Of a stretch of 64,000 bases of DNA, positions 1 to 11,900 are shown piece by piece (the first letter of the stretch is position 1; each line of letters begins with the position of its first letter). Source of the DNA: Enchytraeus crypticus (taxonomy: Eukaryota; Annelida; Clitellata; Enchytraeida; Enchytraeidae); contig CAJHZI010000478.1 of assembly GCA_905160935.1 (NCBI GenBank), forward strand, positions 1,440,001 through 1,504,000. The letters are read 5' to 3'. The notes under the pieces were generated by a model. It was not told the origin of the DNA. It was given only the letters and a program-made list of their open reading frames with translations, and made no database searches. A program made the translations under genes and the position numbers.

Positions 1-185
1 AATCCACCTCAGAAACCATGTTTTCCTAGCTATTGGCTAAATAGGTGATTTACATATATTATTGGTAAGACCTTACATACATACTTATTTACATATATAT
101 ATAGGTAAGTGATTTACATATTGATCTATGGAGTGCTCTTTATATACCATGAAGGCTGACTAGGTATGAATATGTTCCTTGAACC

Positions 186-227
186 CGCTGTCTAGTGTTA
201 TGCCTCTTGGCATAACACTAGACAGCG
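186..227. repeat. perfect 19-bp hairpin
   Basis: The arm at 186-204 is the exact reverse complement of 209-227, separated by the 4-base loop TCTT. It is not flanked by a recognisable transposon end. It is one of several perfect fold-backs in this window. Confidence 0.9.
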
Positions 228-360
228 ATTGGTAAGATATATTTCTGATAAATTAATTTTATATAAACTTTTAATATGTTATTGTACATCGTAATTCATT
301 GCTAAATGATACTAGATGTTACTAAATGAATGATACAAATGAATGATGTAACTGGAATGA

Positions 361-416
361 TATGTATCTAATTATTTACCACTGCAGGATATAGTGGCGT
401 TAACAACGCTGCCTCT
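361..416 (+). repeat. upstream copy of a 56-bp direct repeat around a LINE insertion
   Basis: This stretch and 667-722 match at about 53 of 56 positions and bracket a LINE 3' fragment (417-666). It carries the polypyrimidine/CAG splice acceptor (exon would start at 388) and the first codons of the PH exon, followed by a stop once LINE sequence begins. It is best read as a long target-site duplication that left a duplicated, now dead, copy of an exon start. Confidence 0.8.
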
Positions 417-666
417 ACGAAATAAGAAATAGGAAGAAAGAGTTGGATGGGACACATCCTAAGGGACGAAGGTCTATTAAAAGAGGTCATAGAAGGTAGA
501 ATGGAAGGAAAAAGAGGCAGGGGCAGACCGAGATTAGGTATGTTAGATGATTTAAAGATCCACTCATATGTGGACATGAAGAGGATAGCGGAAGACAGAG
601 AAGTGTAGAGGCATTACATACCATGGACCTGCCAGTGGGCGGTGCACAAAAAGGGAGAGATGTAAT
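417..666 (+). mobile_element. RTE-like LINE, 3'-end fragment
   Basis: The translated remnant reads KSWMGHILRDEGLLKEVIEG, then a Gly/Arg-rich stretch, LGMLDDLK and finally a PWTCQ-like end. This is the C-terminus of an endonuclease/reverse-transcriptase LINE seen repeatedly in the window (35.7, 39.0 and 53.2 kb). It is 5'-truncated. It is flanked by the 56-bp direct repeats. Confidence 0.8.
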
Positions 667-722
667 TATGTAACTAATTATTTACCACTGCAGGATATAG
701 TGGCGTTAACAACGTTACCTCT
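667..722 (+). repeat. downstream copy of the 56-bp direct repeat
   Basis: Second copy of 361-416 (three mismatches). It supplies the acceptor CTGCAG ending at 693 and the start of the intact PH-domain exon. Confidence 0.8.
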
Positions 723-875
723 GCCAGGATACCAGGTGACCTCTTGTAACGAGAGTGACTCTGCTAATTACGATAATTCATTCAGAGTGTTTAAGTTGGG
801 ACAAAACAAGTGCTACGTGTTTCAGGCTCATAATGCTTCAGAAAGAGATAGGTCTGTATTAGTGGTTCATTCCAT
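694..875 (+). CDS. exon encoding the C-terminal half of a PH domain (partial gene)
   Basis: Downstream of an acceptor (ACCACTGCAG ending at 693) an open frame reads DIVALTTLPLPGYQVTS, then FRVFKLGQ and CYVFQAHNASERDR. The order hydrophobic strand, LPGY.V, F.L, K.Y.F.A and S.ER is the beta5-beta7/start-of-helix pattern of pleckstrin-homology domains, which bind phosphoinositides or proteins at membranes. The Trp expected after ERDR is missing because the frame continues SVLVVHSM to a stop at 877-879. Either the exon ends at the GTAATT donor (exon end 875) or at a weaker AG/GTCTGT just after ERDR. No other exon of this gene was found, so the rest probably lies outside the window or in the unexplained flank. 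I cannot assign the family (RhoGEF-, FARP- and FGD-type proteins all carry such domains). Confidence 0.6.
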
Positions 876-1370
876 GTAATTTATATGGCTTTCATGTCCT
901 CGAGCAAAGCTGATTTCGGGGTTTTTGTAAAGTTTGGGCAAGTATTAAATTATGGTATTTTTTGAAGATAAGATGTTTACATTATTTTTATGATCAAATA
1001 AATTTCGGCGACAGTTGTTATATTTATAAATTTTTATAGTGATTTTTTAATTACTACAGACTATTCTAATTTGCCATAATTCTTAATTGCCTTAATTATT
1101 TTAACTAGTATGGTAACTGTGAGGTTAGATATACAGCTGCTGTTTGTTTCTGGTACATATAACCTAACAATAACATGCTCACTTACTGTTTCTTGTCAAA
1201 TCTCTCGTAAGTATTTAGTTGAACATCAGTTTTATCTTCAACATAGATTAGGGACTGATTCGTCACGAGTTTGAGCTGCAGTTTTGATCTGCAGAAGATA
1301 TTCTGTGATGAGCTTTCGGAAAGTTTGAGCAGACTGTTTATGATAACACACGACATTCGCGTCAATAATA

Positions 1371-1394
1371 ATTATTAGTAGGCCTACTAATAAT
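1371..1394. repeat. 24-bp perfect palindrome
   Basis: 1371-1382 is the exact reverse complement of 1383-1394, with centre GG/CC and no spacer. It sits in a run of TTA/AAT repeats. Confidence 0.85.
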
Positions 1395-3399
1395 ATTAAT
1401 TATTATTATTATTATTACTAATAATATTAATTATAATTATTATTAGTACTGCTTGGAATAATTAAATTTCTGCTTGGAATTTATGAGAGAATAACTTCAA
1501 AACTTTAATTAAGTTTCATTGTTATACATTGATAGAATTTCATTTCTCTTTTAATTTTATATATAATAAATATTCGGCTAACTGTCCTAGCATTTCGTTA
1601 AATTGATGCCCTTTTAGTTTCAATCAAGATGGGGACATTAGACAGATGATATTGTAGATTGATCATTTCACTATAATGCGTTTCACTATAATGCGTGCTT
1701 ACTTAATATGCAAGACTGGAATGTGTTCTGCTGTTGTAGATGGGTAAAAGTTCTGCAGACTGTCGTGAAGGCTGAACTACCTGATGCTGAATGCCTCTCC
1801 TCCGCTCAGCAACATTAATGATTTATATTATGCTTATGATTTACAGTTATGATTTATATTGCTTTATTATTTTTTTAGTTTGTTACTTTTAGGCCTACCA
1901 ATATAAAACTATTACTATTAACTTTCTACTCTCGTCTTGCACTTTATACTTTAACACTTTCTGCTCTTACCGGGTAAGATGTTAATTAACATTTAGTAGA
2001 GTAGTGGTCTTCATTGTATAGTGTAAATTGTAAGACAAGGACTGCTGTTGTGCTTAGATTAAGGCGTGATTAAGTTGATATTTTGAAGGCTCTGTTTACT
2101 TTTGACCTCACCCGTGTAACGGGCTCCTTACTGAAGAATTTCTCTGAACAAACGGTCACTTTTGAGTGTTGCAATCCAGTTGCTTAACCGTTTATAACAA
2201 ATCATTTCTGAAATATTTCAATGGCTAAGTAGCTTTTTAATCTTTCTCAGTGTATTGCCTATTGGCAGGTCCATGGCGAATAACTCCTTCACATACTTCT
2301 ATCATCAACTTTTTGGTATCGTGATATAGTTCAAAAACTTAATGCAATATATATAGTGTGTTATTACTAAATAGATATTGTTATTATTATTATTATTATT
2401 ATTATTGCAATTGTTATTTGAATTGTAAAATTATGTTATAATTAGTTTACTCTATTATTATTATTTTATGTATTTCTTCGGCAATATGTTATGTCTTAGC
2501 GGTGTAATTTAAATTTCCATCGCACTAAATCCCTGCTTCTAAAATTTAACTAAATTTTTCAGGGTAGGTTCGCTTTTCTTTATTACTTGTGCATATATAC
2601 ATGTATATATTTTCCAGTTATTTTATTTGTATATAATATTGTAGTCAATATTGTGAATTTGTTATTTGCACAATTTTTTATAAATTTCTTGAATTGTAAA
2701 TGTCGGTTCTGATTTTTATGCAAGAATTTATATTATGTGATTTTTGTGTCAAGTGCAATGCCTGCTGTTTCTTTAAGTCGATATTCCAGTAATTGTATAT
2801 TAATATTATCTAATGATGTGCATTCATTTTAAGTGAGCTAATATTTTGTATTTTTCCAACAATATATGTATGTTATTTCTAGTGAATTGGTATGTCTACT
2901 CAAGTGATTAACATTACATTATTACATTACATTACATATATACATTACAATTTACATTACATAAGTACATTACAATACGTGATAATAATATCATGCGCAA
3001 ATCTCTGATATTTAAATTTTTATCCTCAGTTATTTTTCTAAAAATAATATCCAATAGTTAAGAACGGAAAATATAAAATTGAGTAAATATCCATTAATAA
3101 AAAGTTAATAGCGTGTATGAGTGCATAAGTACAGTCAAATGTTATACAGGATAATTTTCATAATTAATTGAGATGTATTAGAATCGAAGTAATTGAACTA
3201 GTTAAGAATTGAAAATACTTTCATAACTCGTGAATTGTAGTTGGTAATTGTGTCCGAACAACAGCTTTTTGTGCGACTGAACTACTGTTACAGCTTGTAC
3301 TTGTTTAAGCAAAAGCGTATTGGCTTGTATATGTTTAAACAAGCGTATTGTTGAACAACAACTAATTTTTTGTAAACGATAGCTTCTTTTGTATCTAAA

Positions 3400-3475
3400 C
3401 AGCAGCATGTTTATGTTAAATACAGCATGTTTATGTTTAGCAGCGGCATGTTTATGTTAAACAGCGGCTTTGATG
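3400..3475. repeat. short tandem repeat, about 24-bp unit
   Basis: Three imperfect copies of a unit containing GCATGTTTATGTT follow one another. Related GTTTAA/GCGTATTG words repeat just upstream (3300-3360). Confidence 0.6.
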
Positions 3476-4491
3476 TTGTCTTGTTGCTCAGTGTGTTGTT
3501 GTAATGTAACAGTGTTGTCGTTATAGCTGTTTGGCGGCTTATTGATGGGCCATGTTTTAAAAGAGAGATCTCGAGCTAACTGGCGAATACAATTAGATAA
3601 ATAAACTTAACGTCTGTCTTCGCATCACAAGGAATACTGTCAAAGATGATCCGACTGGAAATTCAATCAGTGTTTCTCTGGTCAGCAGCCGAGTGTGCTA
3701 TCATCTTTGTCCATGGAAGCGAAGCGTGATCTAATTTAACTAAGCTAGGCAACTCGATAACGCCTGCTATATGTTTTAAATTAAACCAACAGAAACTTCT
3801 AACCACTCAATCCTGACTTTCAACGATTCTTCAATTTATGTTCATTATTTCAAACACTCTTTGCAATGCTCTGTTTATCCATGCTAATGCTAAAGCTCTT
3901 AACACTCTTTGTCTAAATGGTAGGGGAAGTTGTTGAATACTCATTCTCTGTTCATGCTGTGTCTGTGATTATTTGTTTGAGAGGTTCGGCCGGAGCTCCA
4001 TTAACCAGCATCTTGTTGCCCATCATAACATGTTCTATAACATATAACGTAGACTAACTGAGCTACCAAATCATACTAGTCGAATTTGAAAAACAGCAGT
4101 GGCTGGTATAAGGATGTAAGATAATTCGTTTATATGTTTGAATGCATAATATTAGTGTAAAGCTGTTTGTAGTAGTCGTATTGATAATCGTGTTGTGTAT
4201 TTTGTACAGTCTGTCTCTGTGGGTTTAATGTTGCTGCAGCTTCCGCCTCTAGATCAAGTTTTAGCAATATCGTCCTTTAGCTTTTGGAGAATAGCTGGCA
4301 GATTTATCCAGGTACTGTGTAGCTATGCTGCATTCATACATTGGCAGCTTTGCCTCATCTTTGTATTGTACATGTAGTATGGCTTTACAGCAATGCTGCA
4401 TGGTATATGTTACATGGCATATGTTGCATGGCATGTGTTGCATTCCTTTGTTCACACCATAGTGATCAATCCTGCGCCTTGTGCGTTATTT

Positions 4492-4630
4492 GGCCGGAGC
4501 CTATTGCGAAGTCGGTTAGACACTCGACCGCGGGTCAGTATGTGCGGAGTTCAAATCCTGGGCTCGCCCGTCACTGACATCGCTTTCGAGTGAGGAAACT
4601 GACGTTGACCTTGGCTTTGCCGGCTTTATT
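4492..4630 (+). mobile_element. tRNA-derived SINE, family 1
   Basis: The 5' part has RNA polymerase III promoter boxes: an A-box-like TTGCGAAGTCGGTTAG and a B-box-like AGTTCAAATCC. The body ends with CGAGTGAGGAAACTGACGTT followed by a CTTTGCC/GCTTTA tail. The same element occurs at 27.9, 42.8, 43.7, 45.7 and 53.9 kb. Its 3' portion resembles the 3' end of the L2-like LINE described below. Confidence 0.85.
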
Positions 4631-4749
4631 TCTAACAATTTCAAGCCGCATAGCCTCTGTCTAGCTGTAGATACGCTGCAGAGTTTTCACAATGCTTGCT
4701 ATTCCTGAGAGATAATGGATGATAGTATAAAACTTAGAGCAACGAAGTT

Positions 4750-5072
4750 GATAGCACTGATAATGTCTAATAGCGCTGCTAGCACTGATAGTGTCTGATA
4801 ATACTGATAGTGTCTGATAACACTGATAATGTCTGATAACACTGATAATGTCTGATAACACTGATAGTGTCTGATAGTACTGATAGTGTCTGATAACACT
4901 GATAGTGTCTGATAACACTGATAGTGTCTGATAACACTGATAGTACTCTGATAGTGTCTGATAACACTGATAGTACTCTGATAACACTGATAGTACTCTG
5001 ATAACACTGATAGTACTCTGATAACACTGATAGTACTCTGATAACACTGATAGTACTCTGATAGTGTCCTAT
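4750..5072. repeat. 19/20-bp minisatellite
   Basis: About 16 tandem units. The left half uses a 19-bp unit containing TGTCTGATAACACTGATAG. The right half uses a 20-bp variant with TACTCTGATAACACTGATAG. The long minus-strand frames it produces (YQCYQTLSVLSD-type) are repeat artefacts, not genes. Confidence 0.9.
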
Positions 5073-6292
5073 AGAGCTTTCTAATTTAATGTTCATAGGA
5101 GATCAGGATCTAATTGATTTGCATTCTTGAGTTAGAAATTGTATCCATATAGAATGTTTTATGATATTTTACTTGTACAAAGAGATGGCTTAAATGAAAT
5201 TGCTTATTCATGCATTTAAATCATTTTAATCGGAGAATTTGTGCGTGTAAAGCTTTATGTACATTGTCGTGCCTACAGCAACGTGTTTTAATCTAAATTA
5301 TGAAATGTTAAAGCGTGTCACATTATTTTATAGTATTGTCCGCTTGTGAAAGTATTGTGGAAGCTTTTGGCTCTGTTGTATGTACATAGCACTTTTCTCT
5401 AAAATTTGAACTGAATTTACATAGAAGTCAAGCCTAAGTAATGAACTTCTAAATACGCCATAAGTTGTACTTGGCAATGCAAAAAACGGTGAAAGTAATG
5501 ATATTCCGATATGTAGTGAGAAAACAAGAATTAAGTTTTAGATTTTGAGTTTAAATTAGAGCGTATAGAAAGTGAGTACTTGAAATTCTGTGACTAAATT
5601 TGGATTATTCTTAAATTATTTCTGTATTTGCTTCGTACAAAAAGTATCTCAGTAGATATAGAAACTGTTTCGCATGTTTTTATTATCTGCATTGTCCTTC
5701 TCTTTCCTATTGCGTTTGACTTTAGCTCTGTTTCGCACTGTACTTTGCATTTCGCCTTTCTGTTGGACTTTCTGTTATTATGAGATGTATATACCATTGC
5801 TCATGGTCGAGATATTGGAAAAATAATTTTTCGCGAAAGATATGCATCTGTAATGTAAATATTGCAATGGAACGTTAGCATTAGCATTCTTGAAATGAAA
5901 CGGTATGTTTCAATAGTGTTATCGAATAATCACACTATTTTGCTTGAATAAATAGCTCAAATGGGTCTACAGAAAGTATAAAATAAAAAGAAAAAAGGAT
6001 ATAGTGTATCCATTTAATTTAATTTACCGGAATAGAATTAAACTCACCGACCGTGGTTCAAAGCTTCGTAAGCTTTGACTAACCCAGAAATTAGATTTAT
6101 AAAGAAATAGTTTTATTAGGAATTAGATTTATAAGGAATTAGATTCATAAAGAAAGGAATTAGATTTATATTCAAGCATTATTCGTATCTCTGTTATAAA
6201 CCATTGGGCGCTGACTTTGGTGGATTTTGCTGGGTTAGACTGCTATAACGGTTGTGGTCTTACACCATGTCATGCTGTAAGCATGCTTTAAC

Positions 6293-6323
6293 GTTATATA
6301 TCCGTTTATCACGGATATATAAC
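6293..6323. repeat. 13-bp perfect hairpin
   Basis: 6293-6305 pairs exactly with 6311-6323 around a 5-base loop. Confidence 0.8.
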
Positions 6324-7440
6324 TTCTTAACTAACGTGCTGACTGATTTATATATTGATTTAAATATTTTTATAATTATATCTTCTTTAGAAATTGAATA
6401 ATTGCCTGAGTTTTATGGAGTCATAATAATGTTGTAGTTATTTTTATTCTATGAAATGGTATAATGAACTTTTTTTATTCCATGACTCTACTTTTAAATA
6501 CACAGAAAATATATTTTTCGGGAATGGCATTCTGCTCTGCATTTGTTTTATAAACAATAATATTGTTATATTGCTTGCATACTGCTTCGTGTTAATGCTT
6601 TTGATTTCCAGTACATTTTACTGCATTTCGTTTTTATATATAGAAATACATATATAGGCCTGCATGTACTAACGGTTAAAGGTTTAGAGACTAAGGTGAA
6701 ATTAGATTAAATTATAGTACAATTTAAATATGAGGAAATTTAAATTAAATAATGAAATTAATACAAAATAATGAAATTAAAATAATTATACTTTGTTTAG
6801 TTAATTTCTATAGTGTTTTATATTGCAATATTGCTAATTTCTATTTATTCTGCTGATATAGCCTTTTACATTCTGAAACGTACATGTCGTTTCGCAGATT
6901 ACAATTCCTAACTCTAGCTAAACCTATCGCTGATGATGACTTCACGTGTCTAAACAAATCAATCTAGGCTTTAGGCCCACAATGTATAGTGGTTTCATGA
7001 GAGTTTCCAAGTTCGTACGTGGTAGTTTATACCTGAGACATTAGTGCAACTTACTTCTATTGTCGGTTTTTATTTATATTCTGTCATCTACTTTTCGTTC
7101 GTACGTATGGACGAACTTTTTGTGATGCCTTTTGTTTACTTTTGTTTATTTTTGCAATATTTAATATTCCATGAGAACTTGTGATATGGATTCTGTATTT
7201 CATTGCGTAAATTATTTCTATATTTTGTCAAGTAAACTCAGTGTCTAAGATTCTAGTTAATCTTTGTAACATTTAGTGACACTTTGTCATGTTTTCTCTC
7301 ATTCTTTTATTTATAACCACTAGTGTATAGTTGGATTTATGTTCTCTATCTCTCAGCAGTGCCCGTTCTCTCCAAAACTTCATCTTCAGGGAAGGTGATG
7401 AACGTTAAATCATCGCTGATGATTGATTAATTGATAGATT

Positions 7441-7450
7441 AGTAGATAGG

Positions 7451-7487
<37 letters not shown>

Positions 7488-7488
7488 C
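7441..7488. repeat. GATA microsatellite
   Basis: About ten uninterrupted GATA units, with looser repeats on the left. Confidence 0.9.
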
Positions 7489-8039
7489 GTTCACTTTTAT
7501 TCTTAGACTGATTAAATATCTCTCTATTGATCTACAGTTTAAGAAGATCAATGAAATCTCTCTCCCTTGATCTATGGTTTAAGAATATATTTCTTATGGT
7601 TACAGTGATTTTTACTTTGAAAATATATTTTATATGGCTATATGAATAATGTTCTTATTCTAACTATTTACCTGACTTGTTCCTAATCGAAAACTTATAA
7701 TAGAATATTGTTTATGGGTGTTTTGCTTGTTAGCATCCAAGTTAGTCTATAAGTGAAAATAGAAGGATGATTTTAAATGCTTAAATCTGTGTGTGATCTT
7801 GTACATCTTTATGTCTGAATTAGATTGATGTTTGAGACGTCCCTGACTTGATCTTCTAAGCGAGAGACAGCAACAACTAGCAGTCATGTTTATTTTAAAT
7901 TGATAATAAACTTTCAACACTTAACTAACTAATAAAGGAATAAATCTGGTTTCTTACTACGCTTAAGTTGTAGGAATTGGCTGCTGACTATACACATTAT
8001 TCAATACCGTTCAAATGTTCTTGCCATAAAGTACTGCAG

Positions 8040-8245
8040 AGACTGAAGCCTATAGGTACAGGCTGAATAGTATAGGACGTAGGCTATAGGCTACAGGTTG
8101 TATACATCCTTATTTCACCAAAAGATATGATGAACATAGGCTACGGATTGTAGAGTATAGGCTACAGTTTATTAAGTATATGCTATAGGCTACAGACTAT
8201 TAAATATAGACTGTAGGCTACAGATGTAGAGTTTAGGCTATAGAT
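8040..8245. repeat. degenerate TAGGCTACAG tandem array
   Basis: At least eight copies of words such as TATAGGCTACAG or GTAGGCTACAG, spaced about 15-35 bp. This is an old decayed satellite-like array. Confidence 0.6.
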
Positions 8246-8857
8246 CCTACACATTTCACTCTGGCTAGTAACGTAACGTTCATTAACGAAATTGACCAAC
8301 AACAGTAAACATTCTGCGTCAGTTTCTCTGTACTCAGATGATTGCAGTGATGACTTACTCAAAATCGAGCGTGCGACCTCCTGCAAGGCAAGTGTGCTGT
8401 AGTTTTGGCCATCCTGTAGAAACTACATTACTTATAACTCTTTATAACTCTTCTATAGCTCTCAGTAAATACTACGTAGAGTTCTACCATATAATTCTAG
8501 CCGTGATTTTTTATAATCCAGACGTCTTGCTTTAAAGTTTATTACTTAACACTTAAACCACTGAATTGAAGAAAAAAACCGGGTTGGAAAAAGTTTCGAC
8601 AACTTATCCATCACGTTTAAAGGTTTGCAAGTCTTTGATTTGCTGATTTCTGCAGAATAATCAGAATCAAGTCACGTGTTAACTGACTGGTTTAGCCACA
8701 AAGATGAAGATCAAAGATAAGGCTGGAATGTATCAGCTCTGAGCTAAGGTAAGAATGGCTCAGAACCGAGTTAAGTTTAGAATGGCTCGGTAAGGTCAAT
8801 TCTTATCAACTGACCAAAATCAGTAGATTAACATTTGATGTCGACAAATAAATGATA

Positions 8858-8863
8858 TTTATT
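8858..8863 (-). terminator. candidate polyadenylation signal AATAAA
   Basis: AATAAA on the minus strand 124 bases downstream of the stop codon of the 1313-codon ORF, a plausible distance for its 3' end. Confidence 0.45.
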
Positions 8864-8986
8864 AGTGATTCAACTACAAAATAAACCGTGATATATTATC
8901 ATAATATATACGACTCTTACAAAACTAGCTCTACTTCGCCCTTTTTACTTTTCTCGCACTCTTCTTCTGAGCCTTCAGGTTAGATT

Positions 8987-11900
8987 TTATCTCGTCTCGT
9001 TGAAATAATCGGCCGTGTCAGCGAGATATTGTTCATAATCAGCCAGCTCTCTGTCTATCTCCTGTATAAGCGCTGTGTCAGAAACCAACATCGCTTCCAG
9101 TTCAACCTGAAGGTTAAAGTCACTGAGCACTGCGGAAAGGTACGAGAAATCCGATGTTTGAATGACGTCACACGACTGCGGTACTACGTCACCAGTCTGC
9201 GCTCTGACGTCATAGGTTATAGCGGGGTAGAAGTTGACCGGCACGGGATCGATTCTTCGTCTAGCGGCTAGAGATCTGGGCGGAGGAACTCTCTCCCAGG
9301 CGATGGGAACGTTCAGATTCCTCTTCAGCGTTACCACTTGGTTTTCTTGCCTCTTGATCGGGTTCGATTCGGTAGAGATCGGTATTGAGATGGACTCGCT
9401 CTCGCTCGAGACACTGCTTCCTCCCCTGCTGCTTTCACTGGAATTACTCTCTTCGTCTTCTTGTTTGTCGTCTGATTCACTTGCCGTTTCTATGCCCTCG
9501 ATTTGACCTTCACCCGGTGTCGTTGCACTCGGTTGCTCACTCTCAGAATGTTCTGTTCCAGTCTGCTGGAGCCGTTCTCCGTGGTGCGACCGATGCTCCT
9601 GGTGCTTTGTATGAGCTTGCTCTAGTATCGGAGACATGTTTGAGGTTGGACGTTTAATTCTTCTTCTTGTCTGAAATGTTGGCGCCTCGTTTCTTACGGG
9701 AAAAGTTTCTGGAATGTAATTCCTCACGATTGGAGCTGTCGGAGCTCGAGAGCTGGCTGAAGTAGTGATTTGGAAATCATTCCTTGTTGAAGCGTTGACT
9801 GGAGGATGTTCTCTTAGATAAGTGTTAACCGCAGTCTGCTGACGGTTAGTTGATTGTAGCTGATTAAACTGGTGTTCCTTATCTGGATACTTAGACGGGT
9901 CTTTCTTAGAGTTTACGAACACGGAATCACACTTTGACGATGCCTTCCCTGCATCGTTTTTTGAGGATGACGATGCTGAATCCTTCATTTGTGATCTATT
10001 CATTAGATCATTCTTTGACGAAGCTTTCGCTGAGTCATTCTGAGATATCGTATGACTGTCTCCCTCCGCAGCAGACATACCTTGTGCTTCACACCTGGTG
10101 TTACAACTCTCATGCACATCGTTTGATATTCTTCTCGAATCTTCGCTCGTGCTGTTTGAAGCTCTTCTGCTTTCTGCCCACCGTGGATGCCCATGATCTG
10201 GACTACTACCATAAGTCGGGCTGGCTCCACCTACCTTGCGTTGCGTTGTGTTTATCTCGTTGCTAGGTATACTACTGCTTCTCCGATTAGATGTATCGCC
10301 AAAAGTATCATTAGAAATACGTTCGGCATGATTGCTAGTAGTACTTGATGCAGTTCTGCTGACAAGAAGCGGCATAACTTCACCATCAACCTCTAAACCG
10401 TTCGATTTCTTGCTTGTGGCATCGTTGCTTGTTGAATTCGATAAGCTTATTGTATTCATGTGATTCAAGGCATTCGTGGTATTGCTGGTTTTATTATTCT
10501 CTGTCACTTGAGTATTATTGCTCGTATTGCTCGATATGCTTCTTCCGGTTGGTGCCAGACTAATGCGCCATCTTGTGGAATTCGTTTCTTCCTTCTGTGA
10601 CTGCTCTACTTCCATGGCCTCACAACAGTGATTTTGCAAGATGTACACGTGGCATGTGGGGGCAGGCCTGTGACATCCTGACTGCTGACTCAATTTCTCT
10701 CGTTGACCTTGACTTTCTCCTCGACCTTCTCCTTGACCTTGGCCTTCTCCTTGACCTTGGCAAGCAGCTTCACTTCTCCTCGAAGTAGAATCTAAATAAA
10801 TGCGAGAAGAAACCGTGCTAACGCTGCTGCTTTTCGATCTTCTTTCAGCTGGTACAGGATTAATGGATGACGAAGATGTCGAGTTAACGGAAGTTTTGCT
10901 TGTGGTCTTGTCTGCTCTGCTGTAGCATTCGATGTTTTCTGACATTGGTCGTCCAATAACTTGTTCTCTGATGTTTGTTTGGGGTAGCTTCTTATCGGAT
11001 TGATTTCCAGAATCATTCTCTTCTGAAGCTGCTATGAACCTGGAGGTATCCCCAGCACCTCGTGATGTGCTGTGCACCGTACAGGCCCTCTCCACTCGTA
11101 CAGCCTGATTTGAGTCAATTAAATCTGGAAACCTCGAAGTCGTGACTGGGACTTCTCTTATGATAGGGATTTGTTCCGTCGACTCACTGCACTCAATCTC
11201 CATCAGGACTTCATAGGCTTTTCTATAAATTTTCTCCACATTGATATCCGATTCCTTGCTTTGTCCACTGGATGAATCTTTATTATGATCTGATCTCGCT
11301 AAGCGTGACTCCCCTGATTCTGTATTAGCCTCCGCAGCTGTTGACTGCTTTCCGGAATGATTTCCAATATCAGTGCTTAGCGAAGTAGGACGTTGAGAAA
11401 ATTCGGATGTTGTTTTTGGTTTGATATTTGTCTGGATTCTGCAGGAATCCGTTGAGCTTTTCCGCGCGGTGGTTGAAAGACCTCCTAAATGATTTCCAAC
11501 ATCGTTAGAATCGCCTCGATCTGTTCCACACGCATCTAGGCGACATTTGCCCATCTGCAATGGGCTACCGCGTGGCAGTGAAATTCTATTCATTCGATTT
11601 CGAATATCCGAAGCAATTCTACGAGACCAGGCTGCAGAGTCGATCAGTGACGCCGGCCTGTTCATTAGTATTCTGTACAAGTCCTTACTATCCGGCAAGA
11701 CTCTTCTCTGCTCTGAGACATTTGTCGGAATCGTATCCGATGACATTCTTCTATCCAGAATTCTCCTGGTGGGATTGGAAGAGTTGAGCCGATCCAGAGA
11801 GGCAACTCGTCTTGAAGGACTAACTCCGGACGCTTCCAGATCATGTGGAGGAATGCCGTGTCTCTCTTCCGATTGACCTGAGTTTCTTCTTCGAGGTTGA

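Larger units (their letters stand above)
876..4491. other. AT-rich non-coding stretch, no gene seen
   Basis: No convincing exon on either strand. It could be intron or long 3' UTR of the PH-domain gene. It holds a 24-bp perfect palindrome at 1371-1394 centred on GGCC inside TTA/AAT-rich repeats (1366-1445), a short ATT tract near 2380-2405, and a 24-bp degenerate tandem repeat (CAGCATGTTTATGTTAAA-like) at about 3400-3475. A short segment near 1658-1712 (TCACTATAATGCG) matches the tail region of the second SINE family. Confidence 0.6.
5073..8986. other. non-coding, no gene seen
   Basis: AT-rich sequence without a supportable exon. It contains a 13-bp perfect hairpin (6293-6323), a GATA microsatellite (about 7441-7488) preceded by a LINE-tail-like ACGTTAAATCATCGCTGATG, and a degenerate array of TAGGCTACAG-type words (about 8040-8245). 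The last about 120 bases are probably the 3' UTR of the minus-strand gene ending at 8987, with an AATAAA on the minus strand at 8858-8863. Confidence 0.6.

Noticed and set aside
4661..5096. Three overlapping minus-strand frames of 100-128 codons
   Set aside because: They are translations of the 19/20-bp minisatellite (YQCYQTLSVLSD repeats), not genes.
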